The position numbers and the translations under genes were made by a program. 64,000 nucleotides of DNA from Auanema rhodensis (lineage: Eukaryota; Nematoda; Chromadorea; Rhabditida; Rhabditidae). The DNA lies in NCBI GenBank assembly GCA_964057225.1, contig OZ059896.1:23308501-23372500 (forward strand), written 5' to 3'. The notes beneath the pieces were generated by a model that was not told where the DNA came from, ran no database searches, and worked only from the letters and a program-made list of their open reading frames with translations. Positions within the stretch are counted from its first letter, which is position 1, and the number at the start of each line of letters is the position of its first letter. Of this stretch, positions 1 through 10,149 are shown in pieces.

Positions 1-1339
1 TAACTCGCTTCACGTGAAAGATAAAGAGATGCGGTTTTCAAAATTAGATTCCCCATGTTCATATTAGTCTAAAAACAAATTTTTATTAATATTGGTTCAT
101 GGTAACCATGTCTTTGAAATTTACGTGAACTTTAATTTATTCTAATTAAATGTACACGTGATGTGCACTCGGTATGTAACTCGCTTCACGTGAAAGATAA
201 AGAGATGCGGTTTTCAAAATTAGATTCCCCATGTCCATATTAGTCAACAAACAAATTTTTATTAATATTGGTTCATGGTAACCATGTCTTTGAAATTTAC
301 GTAAACTTTAATTTATGCTAATTAAATGTACACGTGATGTGCACTTGGTATGTAACTCGCTTCACGTGAAAGATAAAGAGATGCGGTTTTCAAAATTAGA
401 TTCCCCATGTCCATATTAGTATAAAAACAAATTTTTATTAATATTGGTTCATGGTAACCATGTCTTTGAAATTTACGTGAACTTTAATTTATGCTAATTA
501 AATGTACACGTGATGTGCACTTGGTATGTAACTCGCTTCACGTGAAAGATAAAGAGATGCGGTTTTCAAAATTAGATTCCCCATGTCCATATTAGTCTAA
601 AAACAAATTTTTATTAATATTGGTTCATGGTAACCATGTCTTTGAAATTTACGTGAACTTTAATTTATGCTAATTAAATGTACACGTGATGTGCACTTGG
701 TATGTAACTCGCTTCACGTGAAAGATAAAGAGATGCGGTTTTCAAAATTAGATTCCCCATGTCCATATTAGTCTAAAAACAAATTTTTATTGATATTGGT
801 TCATGGTAACCATGACTTTGAAATTTACGTGAACTTTAATTTATGCTAATTAAATGTACACGTGATGTGCACTTGGTATGTAACTCGCTTCACGTGAAAG
901 ATAAAGAGATGCGGTTTTCAAAATTAGATTCTCCATGTCCATATTAGTCTAAAAACAAATTTTTATTAATATTGGTTCATGGTAACCATGTCTTTGAAAT
1001 TTACGTGAACTTTAATTTATGCTAATTAAATGTACACGTGATGTGCACTTGGTATGTAACTCGCTTCACGTGAAAGATAAAGAGATGCGGTTTTCAAAAT
1101 TAGATTCCCCATGTCCATATTAGTCTAAAAACAAATTTTTATTAATATTGGTTCATGGTAACCATGTCTTTGAAATTTACGTGAACTTTAATTTATGCTA
1201 ATTAAATGTACACGTGATGTGCACTTGGTATGTAACTCGCTTCACGTGAAAGATAAAGAGATGCGGTTTTCAAAATTAGATTCCCCATGTCCATATTAGT
1301 CTAAAAACAAATTTTTATTGATATTGGTTCATGGTAACC

Positions 1340-3170
1340 ATGACTTTGAAATTTACGTGAACTTTAATTTATGCTAATTAAATTTACACGTGATGTGCAC
1401 TTGGTATGTAACTCGCTTCACGTGAAAGATAAAGAGATGCGGTTTTCAAAATTAGATTCTCCATGTCCATATTAGTCTAAAAACAAATTTTTATTAATAT
1501 TGGTTCATGGTAACCATGTCTTTGAAATTTACGTGAACTTTAATTTATGCTAATTAAATGTACACGTGATGTGCACTTGGTATGTAACTCGCTTCACGTG
1601 AAAGATAAAGAGATGCGGTTTTCAAAATTAGATTCCCCATGTCCATATTAGTCTAAAAACAAATTTTTATTGATATTGGTTCATGGTAACCATGACTTTG
1701 AAATTTACGTGAACTTTAATTTATGCTAATTAAATGAACACGTGATGTGCACTTGGTATGTAACTCGCTTCACGTGAAAGATAAAGAGATGCGGTTTTCA
1801 AAATTAGATTCCCCATGTCCATATTAATCTAAAAACAAATTTTTATTAATATTGGTTCATGGTAACCATGTCTTTGAAATTTACGTGAACTTTAATTTAT
1901 GCTAATTAAATGTACACGTGATGTGCACTTGGTATGTAACTCGCTTCACGTGAAAGATAAAGAGATGCGGTTTTCAAAATTAAATTCCCCATGTCCATAT
2001 TAGTATAAAAACAAATTTTTATTAATATTGGTTCATGGTAACCATGTCTTTGAAATTTACGTGAACTTTAATTTATGCTAATTAAATGTACACGTGATGT
2101 GCACTTGGTATGTAACTCGCTTCACGTGAAAGATAAAGAGATGCGGTTTTCAAAATTAGATTCCCCATGTCCATATTAGTCTAAAAACAAATTTTTATTA
2201 ATATTGGTTCATGGTAACCATGTCTTTGAAATTTACGTGAACTTTAATTTATGCTAATTAAATGTACACGTGATGTGCACTTGGTATGTAACTCGCTTCA
2301 CGTGAAAGATAAAGAGATGCGGTTTTCAAAATTAGATTCCCCATGTCCATATTAGTCTAAAAACAAATTTTTATTGATATTGGTTCATGGTAACCATGAC
2401 TTTGAAATTTACGTGAACTTTAATTTATGCTAATTAAATGTACACGTGATGTGCACTTGGTATGTAACTCGCTTCACGTGAAAGATAAAGAGATGCGGTT
2501 TTCAAAATTAGATTCCCCATTTCCATATTAGTCTAAAAACAAATTTTTATTAATATTGGTTCATGGTAACCATGTCTTTGAAATTTACGTGAACTTTAAT
2601 TTATGCTAATTAAATGTACACGTGATGTGCACTTGGTATGTAACTCGCTTCACGTGAAAGATAAAGAGATGCGGTTTTCAAAATTAGATTCCCCATGTCC
2701 ATATTAGTCTAAAAACAAATTTTTATTGATATTGGTTCATGGTAACCATGATTTTGATATTTACGTGAACTTTAATTTATGCTAATTAAATGTACACGTG
2801 ATGTGCACTTGGTATGTAACTCGCTTCACGTGAAAGATAAAGAAATGCGGTTTTCAAAATTAGATTCCCCATGTCCATATTAGTCTAAAAACAAATTTTT
2901 ATTGATATTGGTTTATGGTAACCATGACTTTGAAATTTACGTGAACTTTAATTTATGCTAATTAAATGTACACGTGATGTGCACTTGGTATGTAACTCGC
3001 TTCACGTGAAAGATAAAAAGATGCGGTTTCCAAAATTAGATTCCCCATTTCCATATTAGTCTAAAAACAAATTTTTATTAATATTGGTTCATGATAACCA
3101 TGTCTTTGAAATTTACGTGAACTTTAATTTATGCTAATTAAATGTACACGTGATGTGCACTTGGTATGTA
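1340..3170 (+). repeat. Ten-monomer block duplicated at 4860-6690 (copy 1)
   Basis: Shares a run of rare variants with 4860-6690 at a constant offset of 3,520 bp (20 monomers): 'attctcc' at 1457, 'atgaaca' at 1734, 'agtataaa' at 2002, 'ccatttcc' near 2517, 'gattttgatat' at 2750, 'gaaatgcgg' at 2842 and 'tttccaaa' near 3027. Private changes such as 'gtttatgg' near 2911 and 'catgataacc' near 3091 are absent from the other copy, so the two have diverged slightly since duplication. Boundaries are approximate. Confidence 0.85.
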
Positions 3171-4859
3171 ACTCGCTTCACGTGAAAGATAAAGAGATGC
3201 GGTTTCCAAAATTAGATTCCCCATTTCCATATTAGTCTAAAAACAAATTTTTATTAATATTGGTTCATGGTAACCATGTCTTTGAAATTTACGTGAACTT
3301 TAATTTATGCTAATTAAATGTACACGTGATGTGCACTTGGTATGTAACTCGCTTCACGTGAAAGATAAAGAAATGCGGTTTTCAAAATTAGATTCCCCAT
3401 GTCCATATTAGTCTAAAAACAAATTTTTATTAATATTGGTTCATGGTAACCATGTCTTTGAAATTTACGTGAACTTTAATTTATGCTAATTAAATGTACA
3501 CGTGATGTGCACTTGGTATGTAACTCGCTTCACGTGAAAGATAAAGAGATGCGGTTTTCAAAATTAGATTCCCCATGTCCATATTAGTCTAAAAACAAAT
3601 TTTTATTGATATTGGTTCATGGTAACCATGACTTTGAAATTTACGTGAACTTTAATTTATGCTAATTAAATGTACACGTGATGTGCACTTGGTATGTAAC
3701 TCGCTTCACGTGAAAGATAAAGAGATGCGGTTTTCAAAATTAGATTCCCCATGTCCATATTAGTCTAAAAACAAATTTTTATTGATATTGGTTCATGGTA
3801 ACCATGACTTTGAAATTTACGTGAACTTTAATTTATGCTAATTGAATGTACACGTGATGTGCACTTGGTATGTAACTCGCTTCACGTGAAAGATAAAGAG
3901 ATGCGGTTTTCAAAATTAGATTCCCCATGTCCATATTAGTCTAAAAACAAATTTTTATTAATATTGGTTCATGGTAACCATGTCTTTGAAATTTACGTGA
4001 ACTTTAATTTATGCTAATTAAATGTACACGTGATGTGCACTTGGTATGTAACTCGCTTCACGTGAAAGATAAAGAGATGCGGTTTTCAAAATTAGATTCC
4101 CCATGTCCATATTAGTCTAAAAACAAATTTTTATTAATATTGGTTCATGGTAACCATGTCTTTGAAATTTACGTGAACTTTAATTTATGCTAATTAAATG
4201 TACACGTGATGTGCACTTGGTATGTAACTCGCTTCACGTGAAAGATAAAGAGATGCGGTTTTCAAAATTAGATTCCCCATGTCCATATTAGTCTAAAAAC
4301 AAATTTTTATTAATATTGGTTCATGGTAACCATGTCTTTGAAATTTACGTGAACTTTAATTTATGCTAATTAAATGTACACGTGATGTGCACTTGGTATG
4401 TAACTCGCTTCACGTGAAAGATAAAGAGATGCGGTTTTCAAAATTAGATTCCCCATGTCCATATTAGTCTAAAAACAAATTTTTATTGATATTGGTTCAT
4501 GGTAACCATGTCTTTGAAATTTACGTGAACTTTAATTTATGCTAATTAAATGTACACGTGATGTGCACTTGGTATGTAACTCGCTTCACGTGAAAGATAA
4601 AGAGATGCGGTTTTCAAAATTAGATTCCCCATGTCCATATTAGTATAAAAACAAATTTTTATTAATATTGGTTCATGGTAACCATGTCTTTGAAATTTAC
4701 GTGAACTTTAATTTATGCTAATTAAATGTACACGTGATGTGCACTTGGTATGTAACTCGCTTCACGTGAAAGATAAAGAGATGCGGTTTTCAAAATTAGA
4801 TTCCCCATGTCCATATTAGTATAAAAACAAATTTTTATTAATATTGGTTCATGGTAACC

Positions 4860-6690
4860 ATGACTTTGAAATTTACGTGAACTTTAATTTATGCTAATTA
4901 AATGTACACGTGATGTGCACTTGGTATGTAACTCGCTTCACGTGAAAGATAAAGAGATGCGGTTTTCAAAATTAGATTCTCCATGTCCATATTAGTCTAA
5001 AAACAAATTTTTATTAATATTGGTTCATGGTAACCATGTCTTTGAAATTTACGTGAACTTTAATTTATGCTAATTAAATGTACACGTGATGTGCACTTGG
5101 TATGTAACTCGCTTCACGTGAAAGATAAAGAGATGCGGTTTTCAAAATTAGATTCCCCATGTCCATATTAGTCTAAAAACAAATTTTTATTGATATTGGT
5201 TCATGGTAACCATGACTTTGAAATTTACGTGAACTTTAATTTATGCTAATTAAATGAACACGTGATGTGCACTTGGTATGTAACTCGCTTCACGTGAAAG
5301 ATAAAGAGATGCGGTTTTCAAAATTAGATTCCCCATGTCCATATTAGTCTAAAAACAAATTTTTATTAATATTGGTTCATGGTAACCATGTCTTTGAAAT
5401 TTACGTGAACTTTAATTTATGCTAATTAAATGTACACGTGATGTGCACTTGGTATGTAACTCGCTTCACGTGAAAGATAAAGAGATGCGGTTTTCAAAAT
5501 TAGATTCCCCATGTCCATATTAGTATAAAAAGAAATTTTTATTAATATTGGTTCATGGTAACCATGTCTTTGAAATTTACGTGAACTTTAATTTATGCTA
5601 ATTAAATGTACACGTGATGTGCACTTGGTATGTAACTCGCTTCACGTGAAAGATAAAGAGATGCGGTTTTCAAAATTAGATTCCCCATGTCCATATTAGT
5701 CTAAAAACAAATTTTTATTAATATTGGTTCATGGTAACCATGTCTTTGAAATTTACGTGAACTTTAATTTATGCTAATTAAATGTACACGTGATGTGCAC
5801 TTGGTATGTAACTCGCTTCACGTGAAAGATAAAGAGATGCGGTTTTCAAAATTAGATTCCCCATGTCCATATTAGTCTAAAAACAAATTTTTATTGATAT
5901 TGGTTCATGGTAACCATGACTTTGAAATTTACGTGAACTTTAATTTATGCTAATTAAATGTACACGTGATGTGCACTTGGTATGTAACTCGCTTCACGTG
6001 AAAGATAAAGAGATGCGGTTTTCAAAATTAGATTCCCCATTTCCATATTAGTCTAAAAACAAATTTTTATTAATATTGGTTCATGGTAACCATGTCTTTG
6101 AAATTTACGTGAACTTTAATTTATGCTAATTAAATGTACACGTGATGTGCACTTGGTATGTAACTCGCTTCACGTGAAAGATAAAGAGATGCGGTTTTCA
6201 AAATTAGATTCCCCATGTCCATATTAGTCTAAAAACAAATTTTTATTGATATTGGTTCATGGTAACCATGATTTTGATATTTACGTGAACTTTAATTTAT
6301 GCTAATTAAATGTACACGTGATGTGCACTTGGTATGTAACTCGCTTCACGTGAAAGATAAAGAAATGCGGTTTTCAAAATTAGATTCCCCATGTCCATAT
6401 TAGTCTAAAAACAAATTTTTATTGATATTGGTTCATGGTAACCATGACTTTGAAATTTACGTGAACTTTAATTTATGCTAATTAAATGTACACGTGATGT
6501 GCACTTGGTATGTAACTCGCTTCACGTGAAAGATAAAGAGATGCGGTTTCCAAAATTAGATTCCCCATTTCCATATTAGTCTAAAAACAAATTTTTATTA
6601 ATATTGGTTCATGGTAACCATGTCTTTGAAATTTACGTGAACTTTAATTTATGCTAATTAAATGTACACGTGATGTGCACTTGGTATGTA
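4860..6690 (+). repeat. Ten-monomer block duplicated from 1340-3170 (copy 2)
   Basis: Carries the same ordered rare variants as 1340-3170, shifted by exactly 3,520 bp. Similarity is lost to the left of about 4860, where 'agtataaa' at 4642 and 4819 has no counterpart, and to the right of about 6690. The right edge lies only about 150 bp from the LINE insertion at 6848. Copies 1 and 2 are separated by about ten monomers that are not shared, so this is a spaced rather than adjacent duplication. Confidence 0.85.
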
Positions 6691-6847
6691 AATCGCTTCA
6701 CGTGAAAGATAAAGAGATGCGGTTTTCAAAATTAGATTCCCCATGTCCATATTAGTCTAAAAACAAATTTTTATTAATATTGGTTCATGGTAACCATGTC
6801 TTTGAAATTTACGTGAACTTTAATTTATGCTAATTAAATGTACACGT

Positions 6848-7320
6848 TTGAACGGGTTTATTGTTCGAATCACAGGTTAAGAGCGGAAACAATGTTAATA
6901 AATAGCGGAAAATTGTAGAAATACAGAAGAACCTTACAATACAAACATACATAATAATTGACTTAATATGTTTAAAGAAAACGAGTCCTGTATATTTCCT
7001 TTCATTATGATAGCGTACAGCACCACTGGTGTGTTAAAGTTTTGAAGTTCTAGTTTGGTAAAGGAGAGAAAATTTGTTCAGTGTAGATCACTGACCTCTG
7101 TAGTATTCTGACAGGTGCGGTGGAACTCTTGACTTGAGTCGAGCCCGTTCTGACAGTGAGAGGTAACTAACGCTCCATCCATATGACTAATGTCTATAGG
7201 ATTTGATACGTAGTAACAGGTCTCAGAAGTAAACTAGGAAACTATCCAACCATAACATGCAGTTAGGCACAAATGCTAGTAAAAGAAAAAAAATATACAT
7301 GGACAAGATTTCAAGTTACA
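6848..7320 (-). other. Putative LINE 3' untranslated region
   Basis: This 473-bp stretch lies between the stop codon of the reverse-transcriptase remnant and the left satellite junction. It has no long open frame and no similarity to the satellite. On the minus strand it would be the 3' tail of the element. It ends in neither a poly(A) tract nor an obvious short tandem repeat, which is unusual for a full LINE 3' end. I recognise no other gene or element inside it, though a second small element cannot be excluded. Confidence 0.6.
6857..6862 (-). promoter_or_regulatory. Candidate AATAAA polyadenylation signal of the LINE
   Basis: TTTATT on the plus strand reads AATAAA on the minus strand, nine bases before the element's junction with satellite at 6847/6848. 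This is roughly where a LINE transcript's poly(A) signal is expected. The hexamer is short and AT-rich, so chance occurrence is possible; its position is the main support. Confidence 0.45.
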
Positions 7321-7860
7321 TTAACAAGAAACAGATTGAAAATCATTTAAAATAATAGATAGATGTTTTTTGAAGCTGACGGTGTTTCTCAGTTGAACGA
7401 TGCTTTCAGGAAGAGTGTTCCAGGTTTGAATAGCTCTGTATTCAATTCCAGTTCTTGTTTCGCTTTTCCAAAGATCAGGATATTCAACATTCCATAGATG
7501 TCTACGAAGTGAATGAGCGTAGTGCTTGACAGTAAAAAAATTGAGGCTGTTTTCTGGAATGTTTTTGGTTATCTGATTATGATAAAAGACTAGATCAATT
7601 ATCGATCTTCTAAAAGATAGTTCCTTAGCTCCAAGAAACAATAGCTGGTTTTTGTAATCCAAAGCTATTTCGGCTCTCTTAAAAATAGCGTTTAAGAATT
7701 TTTTTTGTATAGACTCAATGCGTGCTTTATCTTTGTTGTTTTGAGGAGACCATACAACTGAGGCATATTCCAATATAGGTCTGATATAACAGCAAAAGAG
7801 TTTAAACATCAAGGTTGGTGATCTTGAGTAAAAACAACGCAAGATAACACGACATTTGTG
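7321..7860 (-). pseudogene. C-terminal fragment of LINE ORF2 (reverse transcriptase tail)
   Basis: About 179 codons remain open to a TAA at 7321-7323. The open frame actually extends to an ATG at 7962, but its first 25 residues are antisense satellite and the next nine or so come from the hairpin; retrotransposon residues begin around residue 35 of that 213-residue frame. Recognisable landmarks, in its numbering: YIRPILEYASVVWSP (59-73), IESIQKKFL (82-90), a middle helical region ending in RRH (153-155), RTGIEYRAIQTWNTLPESIV (170-189), and SFKKHL (196-201). This order is typical of the region that follows the reverse-transcriptase catalytic core in CR1/L2/jockey-type LINEs. The catalytic [FY]xDD motif would lie upstream and is missing, so the product cannot be an active polymerase. 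The absence of stops or frameshifts suggests a fairly recent insertion. The frame has no promoter of its own that I can see. Confidence 0.85.
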
Positions 7861-7886
7861 AGCAGCAAATGTCGTGTTATCTTGCG
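7838..7886. repeat. Perfect 21-bp inverted repeat with 7-nt loop at the LINE 5' junction
   Basis: Arms 7838-7858 and 7866-7886 are exact reverse complements, separated by TGAGCAG (7859-7865). The left arm is part of the LINE coding sequence; the right arm ends one base before the satellite resumes. The arms do not extend further, since 7837 and 7887 are both A. The arrangement suggests that the growing first cDNA strand folded back on itself and was extended for 21 nt before joining to target DNA. It could extrude as a strong hairpin. Confidence 0.95.
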
Positions 7887-8390
7887 ATGCACTTGGTATG
7901 TAACTCGCTTCACGTGAAAGATAAAGAGATGCGGTTTTCAAAATTAGATTCCCCATGTCCATATTAGTCTAAAAACAAATTTTTATTAATATTGGTTCAT
8001 GGTAACCATGTCTTTGAAATTTACGTGAACTTTAATTTATGCTAATTAAATGTACACGTGATGTGCACTTGGTATGTAACTCGCTTCACGTGAAAGATAA
8101 AGAGATGCGGTTTTCAAAATTAGATTCCCCATGTCCATATTAGTCTAAAAACAAATTTTTATTAATATTGGTTCATGGTAACCATGTCTTTGAAATTTAC
8201 GTGAACTTTAATTTATGCTAATTAAATGTACACGTGATGTGCACTTGGTATGTAACTCGCTTCACGTGAAAGATAAAGAGATGCGGTTTTCAAAATTAGA
8301 TTCCCCATGTCCATATTAGTCTAAAAACAAATTTTTATTGATATTGGTTCATGGTAACCATGACTTTGAAATTTACGTGAACTTTAATTT

Positions 8391-9094
8391 ATGCTAATTA
8401 AATGTACACGTGATGTGCACTTGGTATGTAACTCGCTTCACGTGAAAGATAAAGAGATGCGGATTTCAAAATTAGATTCCCCATGTCCATATTAGTCTAA
8501 AAACAAATTTTTATTAATATTGGTTCATGGTAACCATGTCTTTGAAATTTACGTGAACTTTAATTTATGCTAATTAAATGTACACGTGATGTGCACTTGG
8601 TATGTAACTCGCTTCACGTGAAAGATAAAGAGATGCGGTTTTCAAAATTAGATTCCCCATGTCCATATTAGTCTAAAAACAAATTTTTATTAATATTGGT
8701 TCATGGTAACCATGACTTTGAAATTTACGTGAACTTTAATTTATGCTAATTAAATGTACACGTGATGTGCACTTGGTATGTAACTCGCTTCACGTAAAAG
8801 ATAAAGAGATGCGGTTTTCAAAATTAGATTCCCCATGTCCATATTAGTCTAAAAACAAATTTTTATTGATATTGGTTCATGGTAACCATGACTTTGAAAT
8901 TTACGTGAACTTTAATTTATGCTAATTAAATGTACACGTGATGTGCACTTGGTATGTAACTCGCTTCACGTGAAAGATAAAGAGATGCGGTTTTCAAAAT
9001 TAGATTCCCCATGTCCATATTAGTCTAAAAACAAATTTTTATTAATATTGGTTCATGGTAACCATGTCTTTGAAATTTACGTGAACTTTAATTT
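8391..9094 (+). repeat. Four-monomer block related to the 11-mer at 13142
   Basis: The order of variants, 'ggatttc' (8461), then an A/'gac' hybrid, then 'cacgtaaaag' (8791) with type B, then type A, matches 13142-13845. The offset is 4,751 bp, which is 27 monomers minus the 1-bp deletion near 9349. It is a partial copy of the 11-monomer unit described at 13142-17013. Confidence 0.8.
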
Positions 9095-9346
9095 ATGCTA
9101 ATTAAATGTACACGTGATGTGCACTTGGTATGTAACTCGCTTCACGTGAAAGATAAAGAGATGCGGTTTCCAAAATTAGATTCCCCATTTCCATATTAGT
9201 CTAAAAACAAATTTTTATTAATATTGGTTCATGGTAACCATGTCTTTGAAATTTACGTGAACTTTAATTTATGCTAATTAAATGTACACGTGATGTGCAC
9301 TTGGTATGTAACTCGCTTCACGTGAAAGATAAAGAAATGCGGTTTT

Positions 9347-9352
9347 CAATTT
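9347..9352 (+). other. Single 1-bp deletion in the satellite array
   Basis: The consensus 'ttcaaaattagatt' reads 'ttcaatttagatt' here, one base shorter with one apparent substitution. The monomer beginning at 9271 is therefore 175 bp, and all later monomers are shifted by one relative to those just after the LINE. It is the only length variant I found in roughly 358 monomers apart from the LINE insertion. Confidence 0.9.
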
Positions 9353-10149
9353 AGATTCCCCATGTCCATTTTAGTCTAAAAACAAATTTTTATTGATATT
9401 GGTTCATGGTAACCATGACTTTGAAATTTACGTGAACTTTAATTTATGCTAATTAAATGTACACGTGATGTGCACTTGGTATGTAACTCGCTTCACGTGA
9501 AAGATAAAGAGATGCGGTTTTCAAAATTAGATTCCCCATGTCCATATTAGTCTAAAAACAAATTTTTATTGATATTGGTTCATGGTAACCATGACTTTGA
9601 AATTTACGTGAACTTTAATTTATGCTAATTAAATGTACACGTGATGTGCACTTGGTATGTAACTCGCTTCACGTGAAAGATAAAGAGATGCGGTTTTCAA
9701 AATTAGATTCCCCATGTTCATATTAGTCTAAAAACAAATTTTTATTGATATTGGTTCATGGTAACCATGATTTTGAAATTTACGTGAACTTTAATTTATG
9801 CTAATTAAATGTACACGTGATGTGCACTTGGTATGTAACTCGCTTCACGTGAAAGATAAAGAAATGCGGTTTTTAAAATTAGATTCCCCATGTCCATTTT
9901 AGTCTAAAAACAAATTTTTATTGATATTGGTTCATGGTAACCATGACTTTGAAATTTACGTGAACTTTAATTTATGCTAATTAAATGTACACGTGATGTG
10001 CACTTGGTATGTAACTCGCTTCACGTGAAAGATAAAGAGATGCGGTTTTTGAAATTAGATTCTCCATGTCCATATTAGTCTAAAAACAAATTTTTATTAA
10101 TATTGGTTCATGGTAACCATGTCTTTGAAATTTACGTGAACTTTAATTT

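Larger units (their letters stand above)
1..6847 (+). repeat. 176-bp satellite array, left block (about 39 monomers)
   Basis: Head-to-tail copies of a 176-bp monomer, all in one orientation. The monomer start 'atgctaatta' falls at 139 (here mutated to att) and then at 139+176k up to 6827, with no indel in the block. The window opens inside a monomer, so the array continues to the left. Type A and type B monomers are interspersed. Private changes are more common near the left end, for example 'actcgg' near 168-173 and 'gtcaac' near 242. The block is broken at 6847, at monomer position 21, by the LINE insertion. No gene is present; every reading frame is interrupted within about one monomer length. 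Confidence 0.99.
6848..7887 (-). mobile_element. 5'-truncated non-LTR retrotransposon (LINE, CR1/jockey-like) inserted in the satellite
   Basis: A 1,040-bp segment with no resemblance to the satellite interrupts a monomer. The left satellite edge stops at monomer position 21 and the right edge resumes at position 26, so four bases are lost and no target-site duplication is visible. Read on the minus strand, it holds the C-terminal part of a LINE ORF2 (about 7860 to 7321), then about 470 bp of 3' tail ending with AATAAA close to the left junction. The endonuclease domain and the catalytic core of the reverse transcriptase are absent, so this is a dead-on-arrival copy. A perfect hairpin marks the 5' truncation point. 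It is the only non-satellite DNA in the window and occurs once. The exact LINE clade needs a database comparison. Confidence 0.85.

Noticed and set aside
6861-6872. tRNA-like B box (GTTCGAATC) suggesting a SINE or tRNA at the left end of the insertion
   Set aside because: The nine bases fit the B-box consensus, but the flanking bases do not pair into a T-arm stem and I found no A box at the right distance. Treated as chance.
7838-7886. Transcription terminator or small structured RNA gene
   Set aside because: The hairpin is strong, but one arm is LINE coding sequence, it lies exactly at the insertion junction, and no T-run or promoter accompanies it. An integration scar explains it better.
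6848-7887. Intact, autonomous retrotransposon
   Set aside because: Only about 1 kb is present. The endonuclease and the reverse-transcriptase catalytic motif are missing, so it cannot encode a working element.
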